In this document: positions 33,753 through 44,800 of the stretch, piece after piece
How positions within the stretch are numbered: the first letter of the stretch is position 1
Layout of the letters: every line of letters starts with the position of its first letter
DNA from: Robertkochia solimangrovi
GTDB taxonomy: Bacteria > Bacteroidota > Bacteroidia > Flavobacteriales > Flavobacteriaceae
DNA: 64,000 nucleotides
Assembly (NCBI RefSeq): GCF_007279655.1
Contig: NZ_QKWN01000010.1
Location: 124,001-188,000, forward strand
Direction of reading: 5' to 3'
The notes under the pieces: model-generated
The model's input: the letters and a program-made list of their open reading frames with translations, nothing else
What the model was told of the DNA's origin: nothing
Databases searched by the model: none
Made by a program: the position numbers and the translations under genes

Positions 33753-36260
33753 ATGAAAAAGGTGATCGTAATTGGAAATGGAATGGTAGGATACAAGTTT
33801 TGCGAAAAACTGGTAAGCCGTTCTGAATTTAAAGAGATCCGGCTAACGGTATTCGGAGAAGAACCCCGCCCTGCCTATGACCGTGTTCACCTCAGTGAAT
33901 ATTTTAATGAGACCGGGGCTGATGATCTGCAGTTGGCATCACGTAGCTGGTATGAATCACATAATATCGATCTGAAAACAACTACTATGATCAGTACGAT
34001 CGACAGTATTCACAGAACGGTCACCGATCATAAAGGTAACACGTATTGCTATGATAAGCTGGTACTCGCCACTGGGTCTTACCCTTTTGTCCCTCCAATT
34101 CCCGGAGCTGACAAAAAAGGAGTTTTTGTATACCGTACCATCGAAGATCTCGATGCGATAAAATCCTACGCTCTTAAGTTAAAGGAAAATGGAAGAAGTA
34201 CAGCTGCGGTTCTTGGTGGTGGTTTACTCGGACTTGAAGCGGCGAATGCAGGTAAAGAACTCGGGCTCGAAACACATGTAGTGGAATTCGCTCCCCGTCT
34301 AATGCCGAGACAGCTGGATGATAATGCAAGTTCCATGCTAGCCGATAAGATTACTGGTATGGGACTAGGAATTCATCTGAATAAGGCTACTAAACACATC
34401 GCAGGTGATGATGCCATCACAGGACTTGCTTTTGCCGATGACACTTTCCTTTCCACAGATATGCTTATCATTTCTGCAGGTATTCGTCCGAGAGACCAAC
34501 TCGCCGTTTCAGCCGGATTGCTCATCGGTGAACGCGGAGGAATTACCGTAGATAATAAAATGCAAACCTCTAATCCTGATATCTATGCCATTGGCGAAGT
34601 TGCACTCTACAACAACATGGTTTACGGACTCGTAGCTCCGGGATATGAAATGGCTGAAGTTGCAGCAGACCAGATCTGCGGTGGAGACAAACGGATGTCG
34701 CCATCGATCGATATGTCGACGCAGTTAAAACTTATAGGTACCGAAGTAGCCAGCTTCGGGGATCCCTTCATCGAAAATGAAAGTGTTTCAGTGATCACTT
34801 ATGAGAATAAGCAAAAAGGGATCTATAAAAGAATCAACATCAGCAAAGACGGCAGCAAACTTCTGGGTGGCATTCTCGTGGGCGATTCTTCAGATTACAA
34901 CACGTTATTCCAACTTTACCTCAACGAAATGAAGCTTCCTGAAGACCCTGAAGTTCTTATTCTGGGGAGTCGGGACGGAGCAGGTTCTGCTTTAGGAAAT
35001 GTACTTGATCTGCCGGAAACCGCACAGATATGTTCCTGTGAAAGTGTCAGTAAAGGAAGTATTTGCGGAGCCATTCTCGAAGGAAATTGTTGCTCGGTAA
35101 AGGATGTGATCACCAGCACAAAGGCCACCACCGGATGTGGAGGATGTAAACCTATGGTTAGCGACCTGGTCACGGAAACCCTGAAATCAATGGGGAAAAC
35201 GGTCAAAGAAACCATCTGTGAACACTTCGAACTGAATCGTCAGGAATTATATGACCTCGTCAAAGTAAAAAATATACAAGACTACGACACTGCATTGAAT
35301 GAATTTGGAAAAGGTCATGGATGTGAAATTTGCAAACCGGTGCTCGCCTCAATCTTTGCGAGTATTCATGCCGAAACAGCAAACCGTCAACCGGCCATTC
35401 AGGATTCCAATGATAAATTCCTGGCCAATATTCAGCGAAATGGTACTTACTCAGTTGTACCCCGGGTCCCCGGCGGTGAAATAACACCCGATAAACTTAT
35501 GGTTCTGGGAGCGATCGCTAAAAAATATGACCTGTATACCAAAATTACAGGGGGGCAGCGAATCGACCTTTTCGGTGCACAATTATATGAACTTCCCCTG
35601 ATCTGGAAAGAACTTATCGATGCAGGGTTTGAAAGCGGGCACGCATATGGAAAAGCACTGCGTACCGTAAAAAGTTGCGTAGGCTCTACCTGGTGTCGAT
35701 ATGGAATGCACGAAAGCGTAACCTTCGCCATCAACATCGAAAACCGATATCGAGGTATCCGGTCACCACATAAATTAAAAGGAGGTGTTTCCGGATGTAT
35801 CCGTGAATGTGCAGAGGCAAGAGGTAAGGACTTCGGTATTATCGCTGTAGATGGCGGATGGAATCTATATGTCTGTGGAAACGGTGGTGCCAACCCTAAA
35901 CACGCCATATTACTTGCAGAACAATTAGATGATGAGACCTGTATTAGATATCTAGATCGTTTTCTGATGTTCTATATCCGTACCGCTGCACCCCTGATGC
36001 GTACGGCTCCATGGCTGGAGAAGCTGGATGGAGGTATCGAATATCTGAAAGATGTAATCATCAGGGATTCCCTGGGAATTGCCGGAGAACTTGAGGAAGA
36101 AATGGAATCACTTGTAGATCGCTACACCTGTGAATGGAAACAGGCGATCGAAGATCCGGAAATAGCAAAACGATTCCGACACTTTATCAACGCGGAAGAT
36201 CCCGATGAAAATATAAGCTACGTGCCGTTACGCGATCAAAAAATGCCTAAACCCTGGTAA
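33753..36260 (+). CDS. nirB: Assimilatory nitrite reductase, large subunit NirB
   Basis: The 835-residue protein has an N-terminal FAD/NAD(P)H reductase (IGNGMVGYKFCEKL; VLGGGLLGLEAANAGKELGL), a BFD-like [2Fe-2S] domain (CSCESVSKG to GCGGCKP, about 427-475) and a C-terminal siroheme/[4Fe-4S] reductase. The cluster ligands are C642-x5-C648 and C682-x3-C686. It reduces nitrite to ammonium in the cytoplasm with six electrons from NAD(P)H. It is the first gene of nirB-nirD-DUF4202-sensor-regulator, all within 12 bp of each other up to the sensor. Confidence 0.96.
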   Translation: MKKVIVIGNGMVGYKFCEKLVSRSEFKEIRLTVFGEEPRPAYDRVHLSEYFNETGADDLQLASRSWYESHNIDLKTTTMISTIDSIHRTVTDHKGNTYCYDKLVLATGSYPFVPPIPGADKKGVFVYRTIEDLDAIKSYALKLKENGRSTAAVLGGGLLGLEAANAGKELGLETHVVEFAPRLMPRQLDDNASSMLADKITGMGLGIHLNKATKHIAGDDAITGLAFADDTFLSTDMLIISAGIRPRDQLAVSAGLLIGERGGITVDNKMQTSNPDIYAIGEVALYNNMVYGLVAPGYEMAEVAADQICGGDKRMSPSIDMSTQLKLIGTEVASFGDPFIENESVSVITYENKQKGIYKRINISKDGSKLLGGILVGDSSDYNTLFQLYLNEMKLPEDPEVLILGSRDGAGSALGNVLDLPETAQICSCESVSKGSICGAILEGNCCSVKDVITSTKATTGCGGCKPMVSDLVTETLKSMGKTVKETICEHFELNRQELYDLVKVKNIQDYDTALNEFGKGHGCEICKPVLASIFASIHAETANRQPAIQDSNDKFLANIQRNGTYSVVPRVPGGEITPDKLMVLGAIAKKYDLYTKITGGQRIDLFGAQLYELPLIWKELIDAGFESGHAYGKALRTVKSCVGSTWCRYGMHESVTFAINIENRYRGIRSPHKLKGGVSGCIRECAEARGKDFGIIAVDGGWNLYVCGNGGANPKHAILLAEQLDDETCIRYLDRFLMFYIRTAAPLMRTAPWLEKLDGGIEYLKDVIIRDSLGIAGELEEEMESLVDRYTCEWKQAIEDPEIAKRFRHFINAEDPDENISYVPLRDQKMPKPW

Positions 36261-36271
36261 AATCAATCATC

Positions 36272-36649
36272 ATGCAGGAACTTTTAAAAAAATACAACAG
36301 CGTCAAGACCTTCGAAGTGAAGAACTGGTTCAGGGCAGGTACCATCGATCAATTCCCAAGTGATAGTGGAGCCTGCGTTAAATATAATGACAAGCAAATC
36401 GCGGTCTTTAATTTTACCCGAACCAATACCTGGTACGCATGTCAGAATCTTTGTCCGCACAGACTCGAAATGGTTCTTTCCAGAGGAATGACCGGCGATC
36501 TGAATGATATTCCAAAAATCGCTTGTCCGCTTCACAAAAAGACGTTTTCACTTATTGATGGTAAAAGTCTCGGTGGGGATGACCTAAGTATTAGTGTGTA
36601 TCCGGTTAAAATTGAGGATGAAAATGTGTATATTGGCTTTACAGACTAA
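36272..36649 (+). CDS. nirD: Nitrite reductase small subunit NirD with Rieske ligands
   Basis: The 125-residue Rieske-fold protein follows nirB by 11 bp. Unlike E. coli NirD, which has lost the cluster, it keeps both halves of the Rieske motif: C-x-H in NLCPHR and C-x2-H in CPLHKKTF. A [2Fe-2S] cluster is therefore likely. It partners NirB in electron transfer to the siroheme site. Confidence 0.9.
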   Translation: MQELLKKYNSVKTFEVKNWFRAGTIDQFPSDSGACVKYNDKQIAVFNFTRTNTWYACQNLCPHRLEMVLSRGMTGDLNDIPKIACPLHKKTFSLIDGKSLGGDDLSISVYPVKIEDENVYIGFTD

Positions 36650-36655
36650 TATAAC

Positions 36656-37234
36656 ATGACATCTTTCGAAAAAGCGATCAGTAAAATTGACGAATACAAT
36701 GCTCAGGACCCCCATAAGGAGGTTTGGAGTGGAATTTCTTATCCAAAGGAGGTACTCTATGCCGAACGTATGACGCAAAAATTATCGGAGTTTAATCCAA
36801 ATGCATCAGAAGCTTTACGCCTGGCAGCCCGTGCTCAGCATATTGGCAGATGGGAAATCCCACGGGAAGAATATCCCGATAACCGCTCCGGATATTTACG
36901 CTGGAGAGAGGCATTGAAAAAATTCCATGCAAATACCACTGAAGCGATATTGCAAAGTGCGGGATATGAACCTGATTTTATCGCTAGGGTGACCACTCTG
37001 ATTCGTAAAAAAGGACTGAAGAACGATCCTGGCGTACAAACACTTGAGGATGTGATCTGCCTGGTGTTTCTTGAATTCTACTTTGAAGATTTCGCGGGTA
37101 AACATCCGGAAGATAAAATAGTCGATATCATTCAAAAAACCTGGAATAAAATGTCTGAAGATGGAAGAAACGCGGCTTTGTCCCTTCCCTTGTCTGAATC
37201 AAGTCTACACCTAATCCAAAAAGCTATCGGCTAA
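36656..37234 (+). CDS. DUF4202 protein
   Basis: This 192-residue, all-helical protein matches DUF4202. It has RAQHIGRWEIPREEYPDNR (residues about 60-78), with His and acidic residues, and LEDVICLVFLEFYFEDF (about 130-146). The His/Asp arrangement recalls HD-type metal sites, but this is inference. It sits between nirD and the nitrate sensor with 6-bp gaps on both sides, so it is made together with nitrite reductase. Its role is unknown; cofactor handling or nitrogen-status signalling are possibilities. Confidence 0.82.
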   Translation: MTSFEKAISKIDEYNAQDPHKEVWSGISYPKEVLYAERMTQKLSEFNPNASEALRLAARAQHIGRWEIPREEYPDNRSGYLRWREALKKFHANTTEAILQSAGYEPDFIARVTTLIRKKGLKNDPGVQTLEDVICLVFLEFYFEDFAGKHPEDKIVDIIQKTWNKMSEDGRNAALSLPLSESSLHLIQKAIG

Positions 37235-37240
37235 ACAAGT

Positions 37241-39052
37241 ATGACGCGAACGATAGATCAGCAGACCTTCAGCAGACTCAGAAGGATGTATATCATTGCC
37301 CTGAGCGTTATCGCCCTGTCCATTATTACAAGTCAGATTTTAATCCGTGGATTCCTCAGCGATCAGGAAGGTGATTCCAGGGTCATCAATACTGCAGGAA
37401 GACAGCGAATGTTAAGTCAGAAAATCACCAAAGAAGCCTTGCTGTTGTCCGCTACTACAGACTCTTATGAACGTATTCCGGTACAGGAAGCGCTCGAATC
37501 TTCATTGAATGAATGGGAATCTGCACATCTCGCCTTACAACAAGGCAATGTTGAAATGGGACTTCCGGGAAATAACAGCAAGATTATTGCTGAAGAATTC
37601 AAAGCGATCAATCCTGTGTTCGAAGCCATAAGTAATGCCGTTCACAATATCCTTAAAAAATTAAAAACCGATCCCAACAGTGACCCCGCAACCTTTGATA
37701 CAGAATTAAGCGTCATTCTCGGAAAAGAAGGTGTTTTCCTGAACAACATGGATGACATTGTAAATCAATATGATAAAGAAGCCAAAGCCAAGGTCGATCG
37801 TTTGAAAAAGATAGAGATCCTGATTCTCGGACTAACGCTTGCCGTGTTATTATGTGAATTTATTTTTATTTTCTGGCCTACTGCCAGAGCTGTAAAATTG
37901 AGTATGCAACAACTGATATCCGCTGAAAATAAATCAAGGAAAATGGCCGTTGAAGCTGATAAACACAGTCAGGCCAAGGAGCGTTCAGTCCAACAACTCA
38001 AGAGTCTTTACCGGGTAATGGACCAAACCCTGCTCTTTGCCCGGATCAATCCTGAAGGAAATCTGATCCATCTCGGCGAACGATTTCTGAAGTTGTTCAA
38101 TTTCCGTCTCCTCAGTGACCATACAAATATAACAGAGATACTGACCACTGATACCAGTGACCGGGAAGCGATCAGTAACCTTATCTACACCCATCAAAAA
38201 ACAGGTTGGCAGGGTGAAATCAGGGCTAAAGACAGTGAAGGAAATATAATCTGGCTTGATATGAGTCTAATTCCCTTCACCGCTTCAGGAGGAGAACCGG
38301 AACTTTTGGTAATTTGTCTCGACATCACCAAAAGAGTCGAAGCACAACAGAAGTTCGAGAACCTTACCAAAACAACCTTTGAAGAGAAGATCCTTCACCA
38401 GAAGGATATATCAAAACAGATCATCGAAAACCAGGAACAGGAACAAAACAGAATCGCAAAGGATCTGCATGACGGTATCGGACAAATGCTTACCGGACTG
38501 AAGTTCAATCTTGAAAGTATCGATATGCAAAAGCCGGAAAGAGCTATCCAAAAGATCGAGCAACTGAAAGAGATCACGACCAACATCATCAAGGGAGTCC
38601 GTACCGCAACCTTTAACCTGACTCCTCCGGAGCTGAGCGATCATGGTATCGGTCCGGCACTTGCCAAACTTACAGACGAACTTTCCAGACTTACGGGAAA
38701 AACCATCATCTTTTTAAATAAGACCCAATTCAATCTCCGCCTGGATTCCCTGATCGAAATAAACATCTACAGAATTACTCAGGAAGCGATCAACAATGCC
38801 ATAAAATACTCCGGTTCAGATCATATTGCAGTGATCATCGCACATAGTAAAGAAGTGTTAAGTATTAATATTGAGGATAATGGAACAGGATTTAAACCGG
38901 ATAAGATAGAAAGACGATCAGGTGACGGAGGTATGGGACTTACCTTTATGCAAGAGCGAACAAGTTTTATAAATGGTCGCTTATTCATTGAAAGTGAACC
39001 GGGTAAAGGCACACATATCACACTAAACATTCCACTAAGCAGGTTTACGTAA
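37241..39052 (+). CDS. NarX-like nitrate/nitrite sensor histidine kinase
   Basis: The 603-residue protein has TM1 (about 12-33) and a periplasmic PilJ/type-IV-pilus-like domain with NTAGRQRMLSQKI (about 46-58), which corresponds to the nitrate-binding P-box of NarX/NarQ. TM2 follows (about 190-212), then a coiled coil and a PAS domain (about 255-370). A HisKA_3 helix carries H410 (IAKDLHDG), and the HATPase_c domain has DNGTGF and GMGLTFMQER. It lies in the nitrite-reductase operon and 43 bp before its cognate regulator. Confidence 0.93.
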   Translation: MTRTIDQQTFSRLRRMYIIALSVIALSIITSQILIRGFLSDQEGDSRVINTAGRQRMLSQKITKEALLLSATTDSYERIPVQEALESSLNEWESAHLALQQGNVEMGLPGNNSKIIAEEFKAINPVFEAISNAVHNILKKLKTDPNSDPATFDTELSVILGKEGVFLNNMDDIVNQYDKEAKAKVDRLKKIEILILGLTLAVLLCEFIFIFWPTARAVKLSMQQLISAENKSRKMAVEADKHSQAKERSVQQLKSLYRVMDQTLLFARINPEGNLIHLGERFLKLFNFRLLSDHTNITEILTTDTSDREAISNLIYTHQKTGWQGEIRAKDSEGNIIWLDMSLIPFTASGGEPELLVICLDITKRVEAQQKFENLTKTTFEEKILHQKDISKQIIENQEQEQNRIAKDLHDGIGQMLTGLKFNLESIDMQKPERAIQKIEQLKEITTNIIKGVRTATFNLTPPELSDHGIGPALAKLTDELSRLTGKTIIFLNKTQFNLRLDSLIEINIYRITQEAINNAIKYSGSDHIAVIIAHSKEVLSINIEDNGTGFKPDKIERRSGDGGMGLTFMQERTSFINGRLFIESEPGKGTHITLNIPLSRFT

Positions 39053-39095
39053 TTTTACTTATTTTTACAGTTCTGATCCGAAAGCGACAGCTACC

Positions 39096-39749
39096 ATGGA
39101 AAAAATCAATATCATACTTGCCGATGACCATGCCCTGGTCAGGGATGGAATAAAATCACTACTCGAAGATGAAACCGATGTTCAGGTGATCGGAGAGGCT
39201 GCAAACGGTCTCGAAGCATTGACCGCTATCGGTGAACATGAACCGGATCTGTTGATCGTGGATATCCGTATGCCAGAGATGAACGGCATACAGGTAGTGG
39301 AAAAAGTAACCAGAGATTTTCCGGAAGTACGTACCCTTGTGCTATCGATGCACGACTCAGAGGAATATGTGGTACAATCGATCAATGCCGGTGCAGATGG
39401 ATATATCTTAAAGGGAGCGAGTAAAGATGAATTTATGAAAGCCCTCCACACCGTTGCATCCGGACAAAAGTACTATGCCGGAGATGTCTCCTCCTTTATC
39501 ATCAAAAACTTTGTTCAGGGAACACCTGTCTCCCCTTTAAAGTCGGTTGTAACAACCGATATCAAACTCACAAGAAGAGAGAAACAAATACTGGACCTTG
39601 TCCTCGAAGGACTCAGTAACAAGGATATTGCAGAAAAGCTCAATATCAGTAAACGAACTGCAGAGGTACATCGCTTCAACCTCATGAAAAAGATGGACGT
39701 CAAAAATCAAATGGAACTTGCGAATAAAGCCCGTGAGGCTGGCCTTTAG
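39096..39749 (+). CDS. NarL-family response regulator
   Basis: This 217-residue protein has a receiver domain (IILADDHALVRDG; phospho-acceptor Asp in LLIVDIRMPEMNG; YILKGAS). The C-terminal LuxR-type helix-turn-helix (LTRREKQILDLVLEGLSNKDIAEKL...KRTAEVHRFNLMKKM) binds DNA. It is the expected partner of the NarX-like kinase. The heptamer TACTTAT, found in the shared palindromes, matches the NarL consensus TACYYMT, so it is the main candidate to bind them. Confidence 0.94.
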   Translation: MEKINIILADDHALVRDGIKSLLEDETDVQVIGEAANGLEALTAIGEHEPDLLIVDIRMPEMNGIQVVEKVTRDFPEVRTLVLSMHDSEEYVVQSINAGADGYILKGASKDEFMKALHTVASGQKYYAGDVSSFIIKNFVQGTPVSPLKSVVTTDIKLTRREKQILDLVLEGLSNKDIAEKLNISKRTAEVHRFNLMKKMDVKNQMELANKAREAGL

Positions 39750-40249
39750 ACTGAAGACACAGCCCTAGCGGCAGGCTCTTTTGATTTGCATTCATCGCAT
39801 GTCTGCCGATAGAAATCGGGACACCTGTCTGTGGTGAAAAGGATATGAATGCAATCATTAAGTGATTCAGAAAATCTGTCCTGTACTAACTGGAATTAAG
39901 GTTTTCTCACTTCGTCGCCTTTAATTTCCTCCGGCAATTATCATTAAAACACTGGTACCACAAGGTCACCCAAGTATCATCGTTCAAATGTACGATGAAC
40001 GATACGGTACGCAACGCAGTCGTAGACAGCATCGTCATTTTCTTTAATCATGGGGTGTAAATATTTAAAAATCTGCACATTCTACCCTTTCGAATTAAAA
40101 ATACCATAAAACTACGTATACTTATTTCTTATATAAGTATTTATACTTACTTTTACATACCGCCTTTTCTAAGTATTGATTATCAATGGTATTATAATGA
40201 GTGTTGATGATCGATCTGACTGAAATAATAACCATTTAAAACAAAACCG
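39750..40249. other. 500-bp intergenic region with inverted repeats
   Basis: No gene is visible. TTGCATTCAT (39787) and ATGAATGCAA (39846) are inverted 10-bp repeats enclosing CCGATAGAAATCGG. Further on, ATCGTTCA and TGAACGAT pair around 39975-40005. The first part resembles the ends of the dispersed intergenic repeats at 5.5 and 24.3 kb. The last 130 bp hold the transporter promoter. Confidence 0.5.
40119..40150. promoter_or_regulatory. Nitrate-regulon operator before the nitrate transporter
   Basis: TAAGTATTTATACTTA (40134-40149) is a perfect 7-2-7 palindrome. TACTTAT (40119-40125) and ATAAGTA (40133-40139) add a convergent pair of perfect NarL-type heptamers. TACTTTTA directly at its right edge is a one-mismatch -7 box. 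The palindrome ends 101 bp before the start codon, as before nirB (107 bp). Confidence 0.68.
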
Positions 40250-41671
40250 ATGAAAACTATCACTTCACAAAAGTCGACCCGGCTAAACCTAACCGACCTA
40301 AGATCATTACCGATCAGAACATTCTGGATTACTTCCATCGCTTTTTTCCTGTGCTTTTTCTCTTGGTTTGGGATCGTACCCTTTATGCCGGATGTTGTTC
40401 GAGAACTGGGACTTACTCCGGATCAGAAATGGAACTCCGTTATTCTGGCGGTTACAGGAACAGTATTTGCCCGATTACTGATCGGGAAACTCTGTGACAA
40501 ATATGGTCCAAGACTATGCTACACCTGGCTCCTGATCCTGGGATCCATTCCTGTGATCCTTTGCGGACTCGCACAAACGCCTTTCCAGTTCCTGGTTTGC
40601 AGACTTTTCATAGGGTTTATCGGAGCTTCTTTCGTAATTACACAGGTACATACCTCCCTCATGTTTGCGTCGAATATCGTTGGAACCGCTAATGCAACCT
40701 CTGCAGGATGGGGGAATCTCGGAGGGGGTGCAAACCGTTTGGGAATGCCATTGATCGCAGCTGCAGTGGTTAGTTTTGGCGTAGCTGAATCCGATGCATG
40801 GCGCTATTCGATGATCATTGCAGGTATCGTTTGTTTTTTAATGGGTTTAGTATATTATAAGTTTACAAAAGACACTCCGGAAGGTAATTTCTCAGAGCTT
40901 CGTGACCAAGGCATTGATGTAACTACTAAAAAAGATAGTGCCAGCTTTACAGAAGCGATAAAAGATTATCGCGTTTGGATACTTTTCCTTGTATATGCTG
41001 CCTGTTTCGGTATCGAACTGACCGTATATGGAACCATGGATGATTACTTACAGAATACCTTTCAGCTGGAACGGCTAACCGCAGGAAATATCGTGCTTTC
41101 ATTTGCTCTTATGAATATCTTCGCCCGAACCCTGGGCGGCTATTTCGGAGATCGCTACGGAAATCTGAAAGGATTAAAGGGAAGAGTACTGTTTCTTAGC
41201 TTTATCCTGGTAATAGAGGGGATTATGCTGGCTACCTTTTCAACCATGACCAGTCTTATTGCCGGTATCACCCTTCTGATACTTTTTAGCTTGTCCGTAC
41301 AAATGGCAGAAGGAGCAACCTTCTCCGTAGTACCCTTTATCAATAAGAAGGCTATCGGTTCCATATCAGGAATCGTCGGAGCGGGAGGTAATGTCGGGGC
41401 ATTTCTGGCTGCCCTTTTGTTGAAATCCAAATCTGCAGTCGCCGAAAAGGCAGCGATCGCGGCAAATGCCGGTGAAGCTGAATCCGTTGTAAAAGCGGCC
41501 CAGAGTGCCGCCTCCTCCTTAGCGGTTTCCAGTGGCTATCTACTCATCGGAATCGTTGTACTGGTTGCCGGAGTTGCTGCACTGGCCATACGATTCTCCA
41601 CCGCCGACGAAGAAGCAGCAGCCATCGAAAAAGAAACACAGTTCGCTCAATTGAGTCCTGCAAATAATTGA
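40250..41671 (+). CDS. narK: Nitrate/nitrite transporter, NarK/NRT type (MFS)
   Basis: The 473-residue protein has twelve membrane helices. The nitrate signature AGWGNLGGGANRLGMP lies near residue 150-165, and the second signature region GSISGIVGAGGNVGAF is near 370-385. This matches the NarK/NrtP family. It imports nitrate across the inner membrane (symport or nitrate/nitrite exchange). The C-terminal tail of about 30 residues is Ala/Glu-rich and cytoplasmic. It is followed after 130 bp by the nitrate reductase gene. Confidence 0.94.
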   Translation: MKTITSQKSTRLNLTDLRSLPIRTFWITSIAFFLCFFSWFGIVPFMPDVVRELGLTPDQKWNSVILAVTGTVFARLLIGKLCDKYGPRLCYTWLLILGSIPVILCGLAQTPFQFLVCRLFIGFIGASFVITQVHTSLMFASNIVGTANATSAGWGNLGGGANRLGMPLIAAAVVSFGVAESDAWRYSMIIAGIVCFLMGLVYYKFTKDTPEGNFSELRDQGIDVTTKKDSASFTEAIKDYRVWILFLVYAACFGIELTVYGTMDDYLQNTFQLERLTAGNIVLSFALMNIFARTLGGYFGDRYGNLKGLKGRVLFLSFILVIEGIMLATFSTMTSLIAGITLLILFSLSVQMAEGATFSVVPFINKKAIGSISGIVGAGGNVGAFLAALLLKSKSAVAEKAAIAANAGEAESVVKAAQSAASSLAVSSGYLLIGIVVLVAGVAALAIRFSTADEEAAAIEKETQFAQLSPANN

Positions 41672-41801
41672 TTTATTTCAGAAAGAGTTAAAATTTAAAG
41701 GAGCTGAATTGAATATTTAATAATAAATAACGAATAATCGGCAATTCCCTTTTAATTGACGTTGAAATAGTTGAATTTAGAATGTCTTTACTACGACCGA
41801 T

Positions 41802-44800
41802 ATGCTGGAAAAAGAAATAAAAACAACCTGCTCCTATTGCGGAGTAGGTTGTGGTATTATCGCTAAAAAAGACCATCAGGGCAAATTGCGGGTGAAAGGT
41901 GATCCTGATCACCCCGTAAACCGGGGTATGCTCTGTTCTAAAGGTATGAACCTGCATTATGTCGCCAATGACATTTCAGACCGATTGCTGTATCCGGAAA
42001 TGCGATGGAGCCGGTCACACCCCAGAGTGCGTGTCTCCTGGGAGCAGGCGATGCAAAGAGCTTCAGGGGTTTTCAGATCCCTGATCCAAAAATACGGTTC
42101 CGACAGTGTAGGTCTCTATGTTTCCGGGCAGTGCCTGACCGAAGAATATTACATCGCCAATAAACTCACCAAAGGATACCTCGGAACCAATAACATCGAT
42201 ACCAACAGCCGGCTATGCATGAGTTCTGCCGTGGTAGGTTATAAAAAGACCTTTGGAGAAGACTCTGTTCCCATTGCCTACGCAGATATTGAACTAGCCG
42301 ATTGTTTTCTCATCACCGGTGCTAACCCTTCCTGGTGTCACCCCATTCTGTTCAGAAGGATAGAACAGCATAAGGAAAAGAATCCGGATGTAAAGATCGT
42401 GGTAATCGACCCGAGAAAAACGGATACTGCGAATTTTGCCGATTTGCACCTGCAACTGATTCCCGGAACAGATATCGTGCTTTACAATGCTATCGGCCGG
42501 AGGTTGATGGAAAAAGGATTTGCCGATAAGGAATTCATCAAAAACAATACGGAGGGATATACAAAATATCGGGAACAATTGCTTTCTATGTCCTATAAGG
42601 AAGCTTCCCGCATCTGTGGGATACCTAAAGAAGCTATTTTCAAAGCAGCAGAATATATCGGTAAAGCAAAAGGATTTATCAGTATGTGGGCCATGGGTCT
42701 CAATCAAAGTGTCGTAGGAACCGATAAGAACTTCGCTCTTCTGAATCTGTCTCTTCTTACCGGACAAGTTGGAAAACCGGGTTCCGGACCTTTCTCGCTG
42801 ACCGGACAGCCAAATGCCATGGGTGGACGTGAAGTTGGCGGTATGGCAAATCTGCTGGCAGTTCATAAAGATCTTCTCAATCCTGATCACAGGGAAGAAG
42901 TCGCAAGATTCTGGGGAGTGGAAAGCATTTCACCACGACCGGGATATACCGCAACAGAAATGTTTGACGCACTCGAAAACGGTGACCTTAAAGCGGTTTG
43001 GATCATCTGTACAAATCCAATGGTGAGCCTGCCCAATAGCAATCGAATTCAAAAAGCCTTAAAGAATGCCCGATTTGTCATCGTTCAGGATATTTCAAAC
43101 CGGTCCGATACACTGGAATATGCAGATCTGGTGCTTCCTGCTGCCGCCTGGATGGAAAAAGAAGGTACGATGACGAATTCTGAAAGAAGGATCAGTTATC
43201 TGCCCAAAGGCATCAATCCACCCGGAGAAGCCCGTCCGGATGTGGAAATTCTCTGTGATTTTGCAAAACATATGGGGTATCGCGGCTTCGATTATCAATT
43301 TACAGAGGATATCTACCGGGAATATTGTAGTATGACCAAGGGGACCAATATCGATATCTCCCATCTAAGTTATGACCGACTTAAAAATGAAGGTTCGCTT
43401 CAATGGCCTGTTCCATCCTACCGCCATACTGGAACTCCACGATTATTTGAGGATAAACAGTTCTACACTCCATCGAAAAAAGCCATTTTCAATGTACCCT
43501 ATAGTGTAAAGAATGCATCAGTAAGTACAGATCAGCATTTCCCGTTGATCCTAACCACAGGAAGAGTAAGAGACCAATGGCATACCATGACCAAAACCGG
43601 AAAAGTAGCCCGCCTGAATTCCCATTATCCCAAACCTGTGGTAGAGATAAATCCGGTGGATGCCCACCTTAGCAAATGCAGGGACGGAGATGTGGTGGTT
43701 GTTTCCAGCAGAAATGGTGTTGTACGGGTAAAAGCCAAGGTTACCGAAAATATGCGCCCGGGAGTGGTATTCCTTCCTATGCATTGGGGTAAACAGCTCC
43801 AAAGTACACTGAACCGCGCCAATAATCTGACGAACACCATTATCGATCCGCAATCAAAAGAACCGGATTTTAAGTACACCGCTGTACAAGTACGAAAGTA
43901 CGAAAAACCAAAGGAAAACATCCTTGTGGTAGGTGCCGGTGCTGCAGCATTCAGATTTGTACAGAATTATCGCGATATGAATGACATCGATACGATCTGT
44001 GTCTTCTCAAGAGAAGCGAATCCCTTCTATAACCGCGTACTTCTACCGGAATACATCACGGAAGAACTGACTTGGGAGCAGTTGCTAAAGATCAAAGAAA
44101 GAGAACTAAGAAAACTTGAAATATCGCTGTATCCGGAAACCTTTATAACCGCAATCGATCGTGAACAGAAAATAGCAACCGACAATCATGGCAAACCACA
44201 TCGGTATGACAAATTGATTATGGCAACTGGTAGCAGTGCCTTTATTCCTCGGGATGCCCAATTGAAATTACCGGGACGCTTTACGATGCGTACCAAAACC
44301 GATGCCGATAATTTTAAAGAATATCTGGAAAATACCGGCCTCCCGCCTGAACAGCAACACGTGGTCATCGTCGGTGGCGGACTCCTGGGACTCGAGCTTG
44401 CAGCAGCGCTGAAACACAACAATCTTAAGGTTACTATCGTACAACGATCCAGCAGATTGATGGAGCGCCAACTGGACCCAACTTCAAGCCGGCTGCTAGC
44501 ACTCGATGTCCAGGAACGCGGTATCTCCATTTATTTTGATAATGAAGTAAGTACCGTATTCAATGATGAGGAATCCGGACAACTGGAAATAACCTTACGA
44601 AGTGGAAAAGTGCTGGAGGCTCATGCCATCGTTTATGCTATAGGAACCCGTCCGAATATCGGACTTGCCCGGGAAAGCGGACTCGTTTGTTCCAGAGGGG
44701 TAAAAGTAAATGAGTTCATGCAGACTTCGGATCCTGATATCTTTGCTATCGGAGAGATTGCAGAGTTTAGAGACCAGCTCTTTGGAATTACCGCAGCTGC

